From Planctomycetales bacterium (GTDB taxonomy: Bacteria > Planctomycetota > Planctomycetia > Planctomycetales > Planctomycetaceae), in assembly GCA_026400835.1 (NCBI GenBank), contig JAPLOA010000091.1, positions 38,989 through 102,988 on the forward strand: a stretch of 64,000 bases of DNA, given 5' to 3'. Below the pieces are notes generated by a model. That model was not told the DNA's origin. It saw nothing but the letters and a program-made list of their open reading frames with translations, and made no database searches. Position numbers and translations under genes: made by a program. Of the stretch, positions 35,765-45,433 are shown one piece after another (within the stretch, counting starts at the first letter, position 1; each line of letters starts with the position of its first letter).

Positions 35765-36496
35765 GTGTCCGACGCATCTCAAAACGATAAACCTGTCGTC
35801 GTAGTCAGCGATGTCTGCAAGGAATTCCGCCGCGAACAGATGGTGGTGCCGGTTCTCAGCGGCATCAATCTGAATCTTTGGGCCGGCGATTATCTTGCTC
35901 TGATGGGACCATCGGGTTCCGGCAAGACCACGTTGCTCAATCTGATCGCCGGACTCGATCGACCAACCTCCGGCAAAGTCATTGTGTGTGATCAGGATCT
36001 TGGTGCATCCTCCGAGGGCCAGCTTGCGAAATGGCGATCTCGACACATCGGCTTCATTTTTCAGCTCTACAATCTGATTCCGGTACTCACGGCCTATGAG
36101 AACGTTGAATTGCCGCTCACGCTGACTTCGCTGTCACGTCGTGAACGAGATGACCATGTGAAGGCGGCTTTGGAAGTCGTGGGACTCAGCGATCGTATTG
36201 ATCACTATCCGCGGCAGTTGTCTGGTGGTCAGGAACAGCGAGTTTCGATCGCGCGAGCCATTGTGACGGATCCGACTTTGATCGTGGCTGACGAACCGAC
36301 CGGTGACCTTGACGCAAAATCGGCCGCCGAAATTCTGGATCTGATGCATCGACTGAATGTCGAGTTCCAGAAGACGATCGTCATGGTGACTCACGACCCG
36401 AATGCCGCTCATCGAGCCAAGCGGACGGTTCATCTGGAAAAAGGTGTGCTTGTTTCTGCTCCGACACCACCGTCTGGTAAGGAAGAATCACGATGA
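35765..36496 (+). CDS. ABC transporter ATP-binding protein (MacB/LolD type)
   Basis: A GTG start at 35765 is supported by AAGGATCT just upstream. The 243-residue ATPase has Walker [11 protein letters not shown]-loop FQLYNLIP, signature [14 protein letters not shown], Walker [13 protein letters not shown] and the H-loop THD. It powers the two FtsX-like permeases that follow. The first permease start overlaps its stop by 4 bp (36493-36496). Confidence 0.95.
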   Translation: MSDASQNDKPVVVVSDVCKEFRREQMVVPVLSGINLNLWAGDYLALMGPSGSGKTTLLNLIAGLDRPTSGKVIVCDQDLGASSEGQLAKWRSRHIGFIFQLYNLIPVLTAYENVELPLTLTSLSRRERDDHVKAALEVVGLSDRIDHYPRQLSGGQEQRVSIARAIVTDPTLIVADEPTGDLDAKSAAEILDLMHRLNVEFQKTIVMVTHDPNAAHRAKRTVHLEKGVLVSAPTPPSGKEESR

Positions 36497-37650
36497 AAAT
36501 TCTTGTCTACATCTGGAGAAATATTCGCCGCAACAAAGTCCGCAGCCTGCTGACGATTCTGTCCGTCGGTTTCAGTCTCGCGCTGATGACAGTGCTGTAT
36601 GGATTTATGGCGTCGCAGGAAACCTGGCGCAATGATGCGGAACAGACCAATCGCATCGTGGTCATGAACATTCAGGGGTTTACCGGGCAGGTCCCGATTT
36701 CTGCCGTGGATGATGTTGCCAGCACAGACGGTGTGGAAGCGGCGGTGCCACTGGCCTGGTTCGGCGGAGCTTATCAGGATGAACCGATGCCTTTTGCTCA
36801 GTTTGCGACGGATCCCCAATCCGCTTTCAAGGTGTGGCCGGAGTATTCGATCTCTCCGGAAGAACTCAAAAACTGGCAGGAGAACCGGCGTGGCTGCGTG
36901 ATTGATCGTCGTATTGCGGATGAGCGAGGCTGGAAGGTTGGTCAGCAGATTCGTCTCAAGGGAACGATTTATCCGTTCGACCTCGATCTGGAACTTTGCG
37001 GAATCTTTGATGCACCGAAGAATTCCGGATCACTCTGGTTCAACTGGGAATATCTGGACGAAGGACTCAAGCAAAAGAACAGCCCGGTCACAGGCAACGC
37101 CGGAACTGTCTTTGCACGCACCAAAAGCGGAGACGGCATCCCAGCAGTGGTAAAAGCCATTGATGATCGATTCGGCAGCTCGGACACCCCGACCCGAACA
37201 CAAACGGAAGCCGCGTTTGCGCAAATGTTTGTGGATATGCTCGGCAATGTGCAGGTGTTGATTCGCAATATCGGTTTGGCTGTTGTGTTCTCGCTGTGCC
37301 TGGTCACAGCGAACTCTATGGCCATGTCGATGCGAGAACGCGTCACGGAGATTGCCGTCCTGAAGGCCATCGGATTTCCTCGCTCCCGAATTTTGTTCAT
37401 GATCCTTGGGGAATCCAGTCTGATCGCGATGCTGGGCGGACTCCTGGGCGTCAGCATGGGCTGTGCGTTTCTTCAGGCGATGAACGCCGCTCTGCCGCAG
37501 TTCTTCCCGTTTACTGTTCTGGAAATGCTGGGCCCGTGGATCAGCTACGGATTCCTCGTTGCGGCCGTGCTGGGAATCGTCAGCGGCCTCGTTCCTGCGA
37601 TCCGTGCGGCTCAACTTTCTGTCATCGATGGCCTGAGACGCATCGCGTAG
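36493..37650 (+). CDS. FtsX/MacB-type ABC permease
   Basis: This 385-residue protein has an N-terminal membrane helix (SLLTILSVGFSLALMTVLYGFM), a large extracytoplasmic domain (about residues 45-255) and three C-terminal helices with the family motif RERVTEIAVLKAIGFPRSRILFMILGES. With the second permease and the ATPase it would form a MacB-like exporter for a lipid, peptide or small molecule. Substrate unknown. Confidence 0.9.
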   Translation: MKILVYIWRNIRRNKVRSLLTILSVGFSLALMTVLYGFMASQETWRNDAEQTNRIVVMNIQGFTGQVPISAVDDVASTDGVEAAVPLAWFGGAYQDEPMPFAQFATDPQSAFKVWPEYSISPEELKNWQENRRGCVIDRRIADERGWKVGQQIRLKGTIYPFDLDLELCGIFDAPKNSGSLWFNWEYLDEGLKQKNSPVTGNAGTVFARTKSGDGIPAVVKAIDDRFGSSDTPTRTQTEAAFAQMFVDMLGNVQVLIRNIGLAVVFSLCLVTANSMAMSMRERVTEIAVLKAIGFPRSRILFMILGESSLIAMLGGLLGVSMGCAFLQAMNAALPQFFPFTVLEMLGPWISYGFLVAAVLGIVSGLVPAIRAAQLSVIDGLRRIA

Positions 37651-37676
37651 TTCTTCGTCAACTCTCCGTTATGAAG

Positions 37677-37730
37677 CAGGATGGGCATTCTTACCCGTCG
37701 CTGGGTTTTCGGACAGGAATGTACAACCTG
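37677..37730 (+). repeat. Dispersed repeat R4, copy 2
   Basis: CAGGATGGGCATTCTTACCCG and GGACAGGAATGTACAACCTG match the copy at 59381-59436 and, inverted, the one at 24912-24990. It fills the 154-bp gap between the two permease genes. Confidence 0.7.
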
Positions 37731-37804
37731 CATTCTTGTGTTGTGACTGGACTTCGACCGAGCCATTCAACGCCCCTCCAATTAAGATCGACGTGAAATA
37801 AACC

Positions 37805-38962
37805 ATGATCCCGGCCAAGTATAACATCAGAAATCTGCAGGTCCGCTGGATGACAACTCTGATGACCGTCCTCGGGACAGGACTGGTCGTCTGGGCGTCG
37901 GTGCTCTGCTTCGGACTCACCGACGGCCTGCAGTATGCGCTGCGAGTTTCCGGCGATGAATTGGATTTGATCGTATTGCGGAAAGGTTCGACTGACGAAA
38001 CCGGCAGCGGGATTGAGCAGAGCGTGGCTCGCCAGATCGTATCGCTGCCCGGCATTGCCAAAGATGAAGGCGGTCAGCCGCTGTGCTCGGTCGAGTTCGT
38101 AACGATCCTCACAAAGCCTCGACGCAACAATGGCGGCACCGTCAATCTGATCGTGCGCGGACTGGAGGAGGTGGGGCGAAAACTGCGGCCCGAGTATCGG
38201 CTGACACAGGGTCGAGAAATCAAGCCGGGCGTTAATGAAGCGATCACCAGCCAGCGCATGGCCGAACGCTTTGAGAATCTGGCGATCGGTGAAGAACTGG
38301 AAATCAATAATGTGAAATTCAAAATTGTCGGCTACTTCGAAGCGGCGGGCAGCTCGGCGGAATCTGAAGTCTGGACGGATCTGCGAGATCTCACAGCAGC
38401 GCGGAGAACTCCGGCGGCGGTTTCGTCAGTGAATCTGCGAGCTGAAAACTTAGCGGCTCGGGATTCTTTGGTGAAGCTGCTGGCTGATGATAAACGGTTT
38501 GAACTGAATGGTATTTCGGAAGTCCGTTACTTCGAAGATCAGATGACGCAGTCGAATGCGATTCAGTACATCGGTTATATCATCGCCGGCTTTCTGATGT
38601 TCGGGGCGATGTTTGCTGCGGCCAATACGATGTACGCTGCTGTGGCCAGCCGTGCTCGTGAGATCGGAACGTTGCGAGCACTCGGATTTTCGCGCCGCAG
38701 TATTCTGGGATCGTTCCTGTTTGAATCGGTGCTGCTGTGTCTGATGGGCGGAGCACTTGGCTGCCTTGCCACGCTTCCGTTTAATGGACTCTCGACGGGC
38801 ACCGTGAATCAGTTCAGTGAGATCACGTTCTCATTTCGCTTCGGCCCGCGAGTTCTCCTGCAGGGCGTCGTCCTTGCGATGCTGATGGGTCTTCTTGGAG
38901 GCATCCTTCCCGCCCTTCGCGCCGTTCAATTGAACATCGTGAATGCACTGCGAGAGCGATAA
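37805..38962 (+). CDS. Second FtsX/MacB-type ABC permease
   Basis: This 385-residue protein has the same topology as the gene before it: one N-terminal helix (TTLMTVLGTGLVVWASVLCFG), a periplasmic domain with a VNLIVRGLEEVGRKLRPEYRL stretch, and C-terminal helices around ASRAREIGTLRALGFSRRSI. Two non-identical permeases suggest a heterodimeric exporter. It lies 154 bp after the first permease. Confidence 0.9.
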   Translation: MIPAKYNIRNLQVRWMTTLMTVLGTGLVVWASVLCFGLTDGLQYALRVSGDELDLIVLRKGSTDETGSGIEQSVARQIVSLPGIAKDEGGQPLCSVEFVTILTKPRRNNGGTVNLIVRGLEEVGRKLRPEYRLTQGREIKPGVNEAITSQRMAERFENLAIGEELEINNVKFKIVGYFEAAGSSAESEVWTDLRDLTAARRTPAAVSSVNLRAENLAARDSLVKLLADDKRFELNGISEVRYFEDQMTQSNAIQYIGYIIAGFLMFGAMFAAANTMYAAVASRAREIGTLRALGFSRRSILGSFLFESVLLCLMGGALGCLATLPFNGLSTGTVNQFSEITFSFRFGPRVLLQGVVLAMLMGLLGGILPALRAVQLNIVNALRER

Positions 38963-39069
38963 CGGTTTGTTGCTGTAACGAGATTGCCTCTGCAACAAAT
39001 TCTGCAAGTTGCATGGCAACGTTATTGGATCAGGAAGAGCCAGAAAAACATCATAGCCCGAAGCGTGAG

Positions 39070-39240
39070 TTTTGAAGTTGCGCATTTGCGTCTATCCCAA
39101 CCCGCCGCGTGAGCGAGGGATTGTGTTTTAGCGTTTGACGCAGTGTTTGGAAAAATCCCTCGCTCACGCGTCGGGTTATGATAATCCCCTGTGTTTTCGC
39201 ACCGTTGATCTCCCCCTTCTTGAAAGGCGCAACTTCAAAA
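39070..39240 (+). repeat. MITE-like element, family M1, copy 3
   Basis: This 171-bp unit has perfect 13-bp inverted ends TTTTGAAGTTGCG (39070-39082) and CGCAACTTCAAAA (39228-39240) and internal palindrome arms GCGTGAGCGAGGGATT / AATCCCTCGCTCACGC. It aligns over its length with copy 1 (inverted) and copy 2. It lies in the 431-bp gap between the permease and ceramidase genes. The flanking octamers do not match, so any target duplication has been lost. Confidence 0.85.
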
Positions 39241-39393
39241 TCAGCACGCGGCTTGCCGCGACTTGTGTGCATGGGGTTTGATAATGTCGGGACCGAGGTT
39301 GGTGAAACGGCGTCGCGCAGTTGGACTTGTGGCAACAGGATGGTACGTTCCGCTGCTGTGTCTGATACCTCAATTGTCGTGGAGGTCGCTCTG

Positions 39394-40752
39394 ATGAAAT
39401 ATCTGCTCGCATTTCTGCTGCTGACGACGAGCGTTTCGGCGCAGGTTGTGGATGGGACTTTTCCGGTCGTCTCGAATCTCAAGGCCGGTGCGGCGAAGGT
39501 GGATATCACTCCGGAGGAGGTGAAGGATCTGACCGTCTCCGGGCATACTCGCGTGGTTAACGGCGTGCGAGATCCGTTGCGAGCAGGTGTTCTCGTGCTG
39601 GATGACGGCGAGACGAAAGCGGCGATTGTGACGCTGGATGTTGTCGTCGCATGGGACGATCTGGTCACGCGGGCGCGGGCGGCGATTGAGAAAGAAATCG
39701 GCGTGCCGACTGCGAACATCATGGTCTGTGCCTCGCATAATCACTCAGGGCCCGGATGGGAAGAGAATCCAGAGTGGGCCTCGGGGGTGATCACAAAAAT
39801 TACGGCCGCGGCAAAGGAAGCTGGCGGAAACATGCGGTCGGTGAGTGTCGGTATGACTGAGGATCGAATCGGATTCAGCATCAACCGCCGAAAGACGATC
39901 GACGGGCGAGCTGTGATCCGGCTGAATCCCGATGGGCCGAATGATCCTCGCGTGAAGGTGCTGCGATTCGACGACGGTCAGTCGCTTACGCCGCTGACGA
40001 TCATCATGCATGCCGTCTGCCATCCCTGCTTCTTCACGTGGGGCGACAAAGGGTCGCCGCCATATCCGAAAGGGTATCCAAAGTTGACGGCTGATTTTCC
40101 CGGTGAAGCTCAGACGTTTGTGGAGTCGATCTACGCGGACAAGACCGCGTCTCTGTTTATTCAGGGCTGCGCAGGTGACATCCGACCAAATCTGCCCGGC
40201 TATCCGTATCGCTGTGCCGATGAAGCCGACATCCAATGGGCCGGACGAGATCTCGGCAGTGCCGTGGTTCGGGCGGCGGCGTTTGGTGTGACTCGAGAAC
40301 AACTTGCGAAACGGGCGACGTTCTATCCGATCCGCGTCGCGAGCGAAGTGATCGAACTGCCGGGCAAGGAGCAGCCGGTCCGCACGGAACTGATGGCGAT
40401 GAAGATTGGCCCGTTCCTGCTGCTCAGCATGCCGGGCGAACCGATGGTCGACTACGGCTTTAAGCTCGAGGCGGCTATCGCTGATCGCATCACTCCCATC
40501 ATTGTCGGCTATGCGAACGGAAACGTTGGTTACATCGCCACGGCCGATTCGTATGACGTTGGGGGCTACGAGCCGAATACTTCCAAATTGCTCCCTGAGG
40601 CGGAGCCGATCATACTGAAACGTCTCGGCGGTTTGGCTGATCGCGTGATTGGCGATGTCTTTGAATCCATCTCAAAGCATCCGAAGGATATTCAGAAACG
40701 CGAAGCGGAAGAGAAAGCTCGGCTTAAATCGGGACCGGCTGCGAAGCCGTGA
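39394..40752 (+). CDS. Exported neutral/alkaline ceramidase-like protein
   Basis: ATG 39394 is chosen because GGAGGT lies 8 bp upstream and it starts a signal peptide (MKYLLAFLLLTTSVSAQ). The 452-residue protein carries the family's AAKVDITPEE opening and CASHNHSGPGWE (about residues 111-122), whose His residues bind zinc in neutral ceramidases. HAVCHPCFF, FIQGCAGDIRPN and SMPGEPMVDYGF follow. It lacks the C-terminal immunoglobulin-like domain of full ceramidases, so its substrate may be another N-acyl compound. It is expressed on its own. Confidence 0.85.
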   Translation: MKYLLAFLLLTTSVSAQVVDGTFPVVSNLKAGAAKVDITPEEVKDLTVSGHTRVVNGVRDPLRAGVLVLDDGETKAAIVTLDVVVAWDDLVTRARAAIEKEIGVPTANIMVCASHNHSGPGWEENPEWASGVITKITAAAKEAGGNMRSVSVGMTEDRIGFSINRRKTIDGRAVIRLNPDGPNDPRVKVLRFDDGQSLTPLTIIMHAVCHPCFFTWGDKGSPPYPKGYPKLTADFPGEAQTFVESIYADKTASLFIQGCAGDIRPNLPGYPYRCADEADIQWAGRDLGSAVVRAAAFGVTREQLAKRATFYPIRVASEVIELPGKEQPVRTELMAMKIGPFLLLSMPGEPMVDYGFKLEAAIADRITPIIVGYANGNVGYIATADSYDVGGYEPNTSKLLPEAEPIILKRLGGLADRVIGDVFESISKHPKDIQKREAEEKARLKSGPAAKP

Positions 40753-40786
40753 GGACGGTTGTGGATTTTTGATGGAATCGTTTTTC

Positions 40787-40865
40787 ACAATCCGAAACGT
40801 CAGTGAGGGATAGAAGTTGCCGCGTTTTCAAAGACAATCCCTCGCTGACGCAGCGGGTTAGGATT
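40787..40865 (+). repeat. Uninterrupted palindromic core element related to M1
   Basis: AATCCGAAACGTCAGTGAGG and CAATCCCTCGCTGACGCAGC form opposed arms around a 25-nt centre. This is the intact equivalent of the core that M1 copy 2 has split at 1866-2130. It lacks the TTTTGAAGTTGCG ends. Confidence 0.7.
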
Positions 40866-40885
40866 AAGAACCGCAATGCCGACAC

Positions 40886-40907
40886 CGGAGGGCTTGCGCC
40901 CTTACGC
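40886..40907 (+). repeat. Dispersed repeat R3, divergent copy
   Basis: CGGAGGGCTTGCGCCCTTACGC resembles the 29-bp units of the sulfur locus, with the same GGGC/GCCC hairpin. Confidence 0.5.
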
Positions 40908-40962
40908 TTCAAATTGGACGCAAAGGAGCAACAACCGGACGCTAGCCGGGTGTAGATTGAGT

Positions 40963-41028
40963 CGTTTAACGGCAAGCCGCAGGCGTTGCTGACGGATTTC
41001 GCCTACGCCTGCGGCTCGCCGTTAAACG
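40963..41028. repeat. Inverted repeat R2
   Basis: The left arm (40963-40985, CGTTTAACGGCAAGCCGCAG...) pairs with the right arm (41006-41028, ...CTGCGGCTCGCCGTTAAACG) with about one mismatch across 23 bp and a 20-nt loop. One arm also occurs at 35665-35687. This and the neighbouring repeats occupy the 491-bp gap 40753-41243, which has no gene. Confidence 0.8.
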
Positions 41029-41243
41029 AAAACGATCGATACACGATTAAATCAACAGCCTGTAAACCGTGCCGGCTGATGACGAGCCACAAGCCCTTCT
41101 CCCTGACAGCGTTCTACGGCAGAAAGCAAAGATTTTTACTGGTGGATTGCAGCCGGTGGCGATCGGTGTTCAAATCTCCTTAAACCGGTCTACGGCAGCC
41201 TGCCTGATCCGCCGGGTTCCACCATGTTCTCAAGGGATTTGAT

Positions 41244-42845
41244 ATGCGATTGCAGCGAATTGCTCTGTTGTTGGCCGCACTGTGCGTGGCCACTGGATCC
41301 GCTTCTGCGGATGACTGGGAAACTCTTTTTGATGGAAAAACTCTGGACGGCTGGGACGGCGATCCCAGGACGTGGAGCGTCAAAGACGGCGCCATCACCG
41401 GCACGACTTACAACGAAGAAGATAAAAAGCTCAAAGGAAACACGTTCATCATCTGGCGCGGCGGCCAGGTGGATAACTTCGAACTGGAGCTGGAATACAA
41501 GATCGTTAACGGCAACTCCGGGATTCAGTACCGCAGCTTTGAAGTTCCCAACGAGAAGTGGGTGATCGGCGGATACCAGGCGGATTTCGAAGCTGGTGAT
41601 ACTTACTCCGGAATTCTCTACGGCGAACGTTACCGAGGCATTCTTGCTCTGCGTGGCGAATCGACCGAACTGGTTCGCAACGACGGAAAGTTCGAAAAGA
41701 AGGTCACCGGCAGCGTTGGTGACACCAATGAGATCCAGAAGAAGATCAAGAAGGAAGACTGGAACAAGTACCGAGTTGTTGCTGACGGTTTCCATTTTCA
41801 GCACTTCATCAATGACGTCAAAACTGTTGATGTGACAGACAACGACCTTGCTGAGCGTCGAGCAGCCGGTTTCCTGGCTCTACAGGCTCATGCCGGCCCG
41901 GCGATGGAGGTGCAGTTCCGCAATATTCGTCTGAAGCGATTGCCAGCTCCAAAGAAGGTGGCTCTGGTCGCTGGTAAGCCAAGCCATGGCTACGGTGCAC
42001 ACGAACATCGAGCCGGCTGCATGCTGCTGGCCGAAGCTCTGAACAGCGCGAACATTGGTGTTGAAGCGACGGTCTACACGAACGGCTGGCCGGAAGATGA
42101 TTCCGTTCTTGACCATGCCGATACGATCATCATCTATTCTGATGGTGGTGGCGGACATCCTTTCAACAGCAAGCTGGATCGTCTGAAGGCTCTTCAGAAT
42201 CGCGGTATCGGGATGGGATGTATTCACTACGGTGTTGAAGTTCCCAAGGGACCGTCCGGTGAAGCATTTCTCGACTGGACCGGTGGCTACTTCGAAACGG
42301 ACTGGTCCGTGAATCCTCACTGGACCGGAACGTTCGACAGCTTTCCTGAGCATCCAATTGCCAACGGTGTGAAGCCATTTCGCGTGAACGACGAGTGGTA
42401 CTATCACATGCGATTTGCGGAAAACGCGGATGTGATTCCAGTATTGTCCGAGCTGCCACCTTCTGACACTCTCGTCAAGGCAGACGGCAGTCTGTCACGA
42501 CCAGAAGGACCTCACAGCAACAATCCAGCCGTTCGAGCTGCGGTTCTGGAACGCAAAGAGCCCCAGACTGTCGCCTGGGCTCGTGAACGCAAAGACGCCG
42601 GTCGTGGTTTTGGTTTCACCGGTGGACATGACCACTGGAACTGGGGTAATCGGGATTTCCGGACTCTGGTTCTGAATGCCATCGTCTGGACGGCTCACGG
42701 AACAGTTCCGGAAGGCGGAGTTCCGTCGAAGGATCTGAACGTAAAGGACCTTCAGGCAAACCAGGACTACGACGTTCCGGGTGATTTCAATCCGGCTCGC
42801 ATTCAGGCGATGCTGGATGAATGGGCGGCTGCTCGAAAGAACTAG
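41244..42845 (+). CDS. Exported DUF1080-ThuA fusion
   Basis: This 533-residue protein has a signal peptide (MRLQRIALLLAALCVATGSASA) and a DUF1080 domain (residues about 24-230, WETLFDGKTLDGWDGDP...WNKYRVVADG). A ThuA trehalose-utilisation-like amidotransferase-fold domain follows (about 240-480), with VALVAGKPSHGYGAHEHRAG, TIIIYSDGGGGHPF, CIHYGVEVPKG and TGGHDHWNW. ThuA proteins act in keto-sugar metabolism, and DUF1080 partners fit a pathway that cleaves 3-keto-glycosides. It is a single-gene unit with its own terminator. Confidence 0.9.
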   Translation: MRLQRIALLLAALCVATGSASADDWETLFDGKTLDGWDGDPRTWSVKDGAITGTTYNEEDKKLKGNTFIIWRGGQVDNFELELEYKIVNGNSGIQYRSFEVPNEKWVIGGYQADFEAGDTYSGILYGERYRGILALRGESTELVRNDGKFEKKVTGSVGDTNEIQKKIKKEDWNKYRVVADGFHFQHFINDVKTVDVTDNDLAERRAAGFLALQAHAGPAMEVQFRNIRLKRLPAPKKVALVAGKPSHGYGAHEHRAGCMLLAEALNSANIGVEATVYTNGWPEDDSVLDHADTIIIYSDGGGGHPFNSKLDRLKALQNRGIGMGCIHYGVEVPKGPSGEAFLDWTGGYFETDWSVNPHWTGTFDSFPEHPIANGVKPFRVNDEWYYHMRFAENADVIPVLSELPPSDTLVKADGSLSRPEGPHSNNPAVRAAVLERKEPQTVAWARERKDAGRGFGFTGGHDHWNWGNRDFRTLVLNAIVWTAHGTVPEGGVPSKDLNVKDLQANQDYDVPGDFNPARIQAMLDEWAAARKN

Positions 42846-42856
42846 AGATTAGCAAC

Positions 42857-42893
42857 AGAGCCCGGCTTTCTTGTAAATCCGGGCTCTCTTTCT
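42857..42893 (+). terminator. Intrinsic terminator after the DUF1080-ThuA gene
   Basis: The stem AGAGCCCGG / CCGGGCTCT with a 13-nt loop is followed by CTTTCT, 12 bp past the stop codon. Confidence 0.85.
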
Positions 42894-42949
42894 GTATAGA
42901 CTTTGAGTCTGTACCAACTCACTGCGATTTTTGTGGCCGTTGTTAACTC

Positions 42950-45097
42950 ATGAATCTTCCCGCATCAGCTGATGCTCACAATACGCATAGTTCACAGCGG
43001 TGGGTCAACCTGCTGTTTGCAGTGGCTGTGTTTGTCAGTGCGTTCCTGTTGTTTCAGGTTCAACCGCTGATCAGCAAAGCGATTCTGCCGTGGTTCGGAG
43101 GAACGCCGAGTGTCTGGACAACGTGCATGTTGTTCTTTCAGGTATTGCTCTGCGGAGGGTATCTGTATTCTCATCTTGTGACGTCACGTTTGACGGCTCG
43201 GCAACAGGGATTGGTTCACTGTGGAGTTCTGCTGATCTCTCTGGCATTCCTTAAGATTCTGCCATCGATCGACTGGAAGCCGACAGGACTGGAATCGCCG
43301 GTGGGGCGGATTCTGTCGTTGCTGCTTTCGACCGTTGGTCTGCCCTACTTTGTATTGTCGACAACCGGACCGCTGTTGCTGCGGTGGTTCAGTGTAGCTC
43401 AGCCGCAGGCGTCGCCGTATCGGTTATACGCGCTGTCGAATGCGGGCTCGTTGCTGGCCTTGCTGTCGTATCCGTTTATGTTTGAACCTTTGATGAGAGT
43501 TTCGACTCAGGCCAACACCTGGTCGCTGGGTTATCTGGTTTTTGCGGCACTCTGTGTGGCCTGTGCGATGCGTTCGATATCGGGGAGAGTCGACAACCGG
43601 GTGACTCAGGAGCAAGCGGGTGTCGCATCCACGAGCAATAAAAAGAAGTCCGCATCAGCAGAAGCCATCGCGACAAAATCGGCATTCGGACGCTGGCTGA
43701 TTCTGTCCATGGTGGCATCCACAATGTTGCTGGCTGTGACCAACGAAGTGTGCCAGGACGTGGCCGTCATTCCGTTTCTGTGGGTTGTACCGCTGTCGCT
43801 TTATCTTTTGTCGTTTATTCTGTGCTTTGAAAGTGATCGCTGGTATCGCCGCAGTTGGTATTCTCTGGGGACTGCGATACTGGCTCTGGCCGTTTGCTGG
43901 CTTCAGAGTTTTGGTTCACGGACGTGGCTGCCTTTGCAGTTGATGATTTATTTCGGCTGCTTGTTCTCCATCTGCATGTTGTGCCATGGAGAACTGGCCC
44001 TGTTGCGGCCATCCGCAGACTCGCTCACGGCGTTTTATCTGACGTTGTCGGCCGGAGGAGCAGCCGGAGGTTTGTTTGTCGGGCTGCTGGCCCCTTTGAT
44101 CTTCCCGGCGTTCTGGGAACATTCCCTGGGAATGATTGTCTCATGCGTGATTGCCGTGATTGTGTATTTCGATCACCGAGGCTGGCTGCAGGATGGACCA
44201 CAACCACCAACGATGTGGAAACTACTGGCGATTCTGTTGTTCGCCGGACTGGGGACTGTATTTGCCGCGGCTGTGACAAGTTACACCAACGCGGTTGCCA
44301 TGGTTCGCAATTTTTATGGTGTGCTGGAGGTCCAGAATGACACGATCGAAGACGCTGTCATTCTGCGTCACGGTCGCATCATTCACGGCATCCAATTGAA
44401 TGAGATCCCGAGTTTCCCGACCATGTATTACGGGTACAACACCGGAGTCGGAAAGGCGATTGAACAACTGCGAGAACGCAGGACTCCGCTGAAGATCGGC
44501 CTCGTGGGCTTAGGAGCCGGAACTCTGGCTGCGTATGGCCAACCTGGCGATACGTTTCGTTTTTACGAAATCAATGAGAACGTAACTCGACTGGCACAGC
44601 AGCACTTTACGTTTCTGAAAAATTGTCCATCGACCATTCATGTGATTCATGGCGATGCGAGACTGATGCTGGAGAATGAGACACCTCAGGAATTCGATCT
44701 GCTGGTGCTCGATGCATTTTCCGGCGACGCGGTTCCGACTCATCTGCTGACCGAGGAAGCCGCCAAGGTTTATTTACAGCATCTTAAGCCCGATGGTCTC
44801 ATTGCCATTCACATTTCGAATCTGCACTTCGATTTGCGACGCGTGACGGACGGCCTGGCGGAGGCTGCAAAGCTGTATGCGATCACTCTGGAAATAGCCC
44901 CGGTGATTGATCGAATGACAGGAGCGGAAAATTTGATTGAGCCGGGCAGTCGCTGGGTCTTGATGTCTCGCGAAAAGTCGCTGCTGGAGTCTGATCTCTA
45001 CATAAGGTTTCTCAAGCAGAACATACGGCCGCAACGAGACAAAGTTCTGTGGACGGATGACTTCAGTAACCTGATCGAAGTGCTGGATCGCGAATAG
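42950..45097 (+). CDS. Fused MFS / spermidine synthase-like membrane protein
   Basis: This 715-residue protein has an N-terminal ~450 residues with many membrane helices, beginning FAVAVFVSAFLLFQVQPLISK-ILPWFGGTPSVWTT, the hallmark of fused MFS/spermidine synthase proteins. The cytosolic C-terminal domain (about 510-715) is a Rossmann-fold spermidine synthase-like unit: IGLVGLGAGTLAAYG, FRFYEINENV, HVIHGDARLML and DLLVLDAFSGDAVPTHLLT. The typical aminopropyl-transfer aspartate region is present in form, but family members' reactions are mostly unproven. It is transcribed singly. Confidence 0.9.
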   Translation: MNLPASADAHNTHSSQRWVNLLFAVAVFVSAFLLFQVQPLISKAILPWFGGTPSVWTTCMLFFQVLLCGGYLYSHLVTSRLTARQQGLVHCGVLLISLAFLKILPSIDWKPTGLESPVGRILSLLLSTVGLPYFVLSTTGPLLLRWFSVAQPQASPYRLYALSNAGSLLALLSYPFMFEPLMRVSTQANTWSLGYLVFAALCVACAMRSISGRVDNRVTQEQAGVASTSNKKKSASAEAIATKSAFGRWLILSMVASTMLLAVTNEVCQDVAVIPFLWVVPLSLYLLSFILCFESDRWYRRSWYSLGTAILALAVCWLQSFGSRTWLPLQLMIYFGCLFSICMLCHGELALLRPSADSLTAFYLTLSAGGAAGGLFVGLLAPLIFPAFWEHSLGMIVSCVIAVIVYFDHRGWLQDGPQPPTMWKLLAILLFAGLGTVFAAAVTSYTNAVAMVRNFYGVLEVQNDTIEDAVILRHGRIIHGIQLNEIPSFPTMYYGYNTGVGKAIEQLRERRTPLKIGLVGLGAGTLAAYGQPGDTFRFYEINENVTRLAQQHFTFLKNCPSTIHVIHGDARLMLENETPQEFDLLVLDAFSGDAVPTHLLTEEAAKVYLQHLKPDGLIAIHISNLHFDLRRVTDGLAEAAKLYAITLEIAPVIDRMTGAENLIEPGSRWVLMSREKSLLESDLYIRFLKQNIRPQRDKVLWTDDFSNLIEVLDRE

Positions 45098-45171
45098 GTT
45101 CAGGAGTGCACGTCTGGCTATCGTTGAATGGCTTAGCGCGAATGTAGTGCGCGGAACGAAATCGCTGTTGA

Positions 45172-45312
45172 AACCGCTAATCAACACTAATGGTTGTTGA
45201 GGTCCGGCCGTTGCTCGCCCCGACAGAGTGATGGCGTTCGAGTCCCCGGCAGATTACGGCATTTTGTGCTTTTCGTGCATTCATCAGCGTTTATTAGTGT
45301 TCATCAGCGGTT
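45172..45312. repeat. Long imperfect inverted repeat flanking a 100-bp spacer
   Basis: AACCGCTAATCAACACTAAT (45172-45191) is the near-complement of ATTAGTGTTCATCAGCGGTT (45293-45312), with two mismatches. No reading frame lies between. The arrangement resembles a short non-autonomous element or a large stem-loop in the 336-bp gap 45098-45433. Confidence 0.5.
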
Positions 45313-45351
45313 CCTGCTTGCTGCGTTTGAGCAAATAATTTCGCGTTAAAA

Positions 45352-45411
45352 ATGAAAAGGGCTCTGCGACTCAGGTTCGTTGCTGCAACGTTCCGTGAAT
45401 CACAGAGCCTG
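45352..45411 (-). terminator. Terminator after the large exported protein gene
   Basis: GGCTCTGCGACTCA and TGAATCACAGAGCC pair with about two mismatches. On the minus strand the stem is followed by CCCTTTTCATTTTT. It lies about 25 bp beyond the stop at 45434. Confidence 0.65.
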
Positions 45412-45433
45412 ATTTCAAAAGCGACTGTTACAA

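Noticed and set aside
543..40865. Regularly repeated palindromes as a CRISPR array
   Set aside because: The repeats are scattered over tens of kilobases, are not evenly spaced and have no cas genes nearby.
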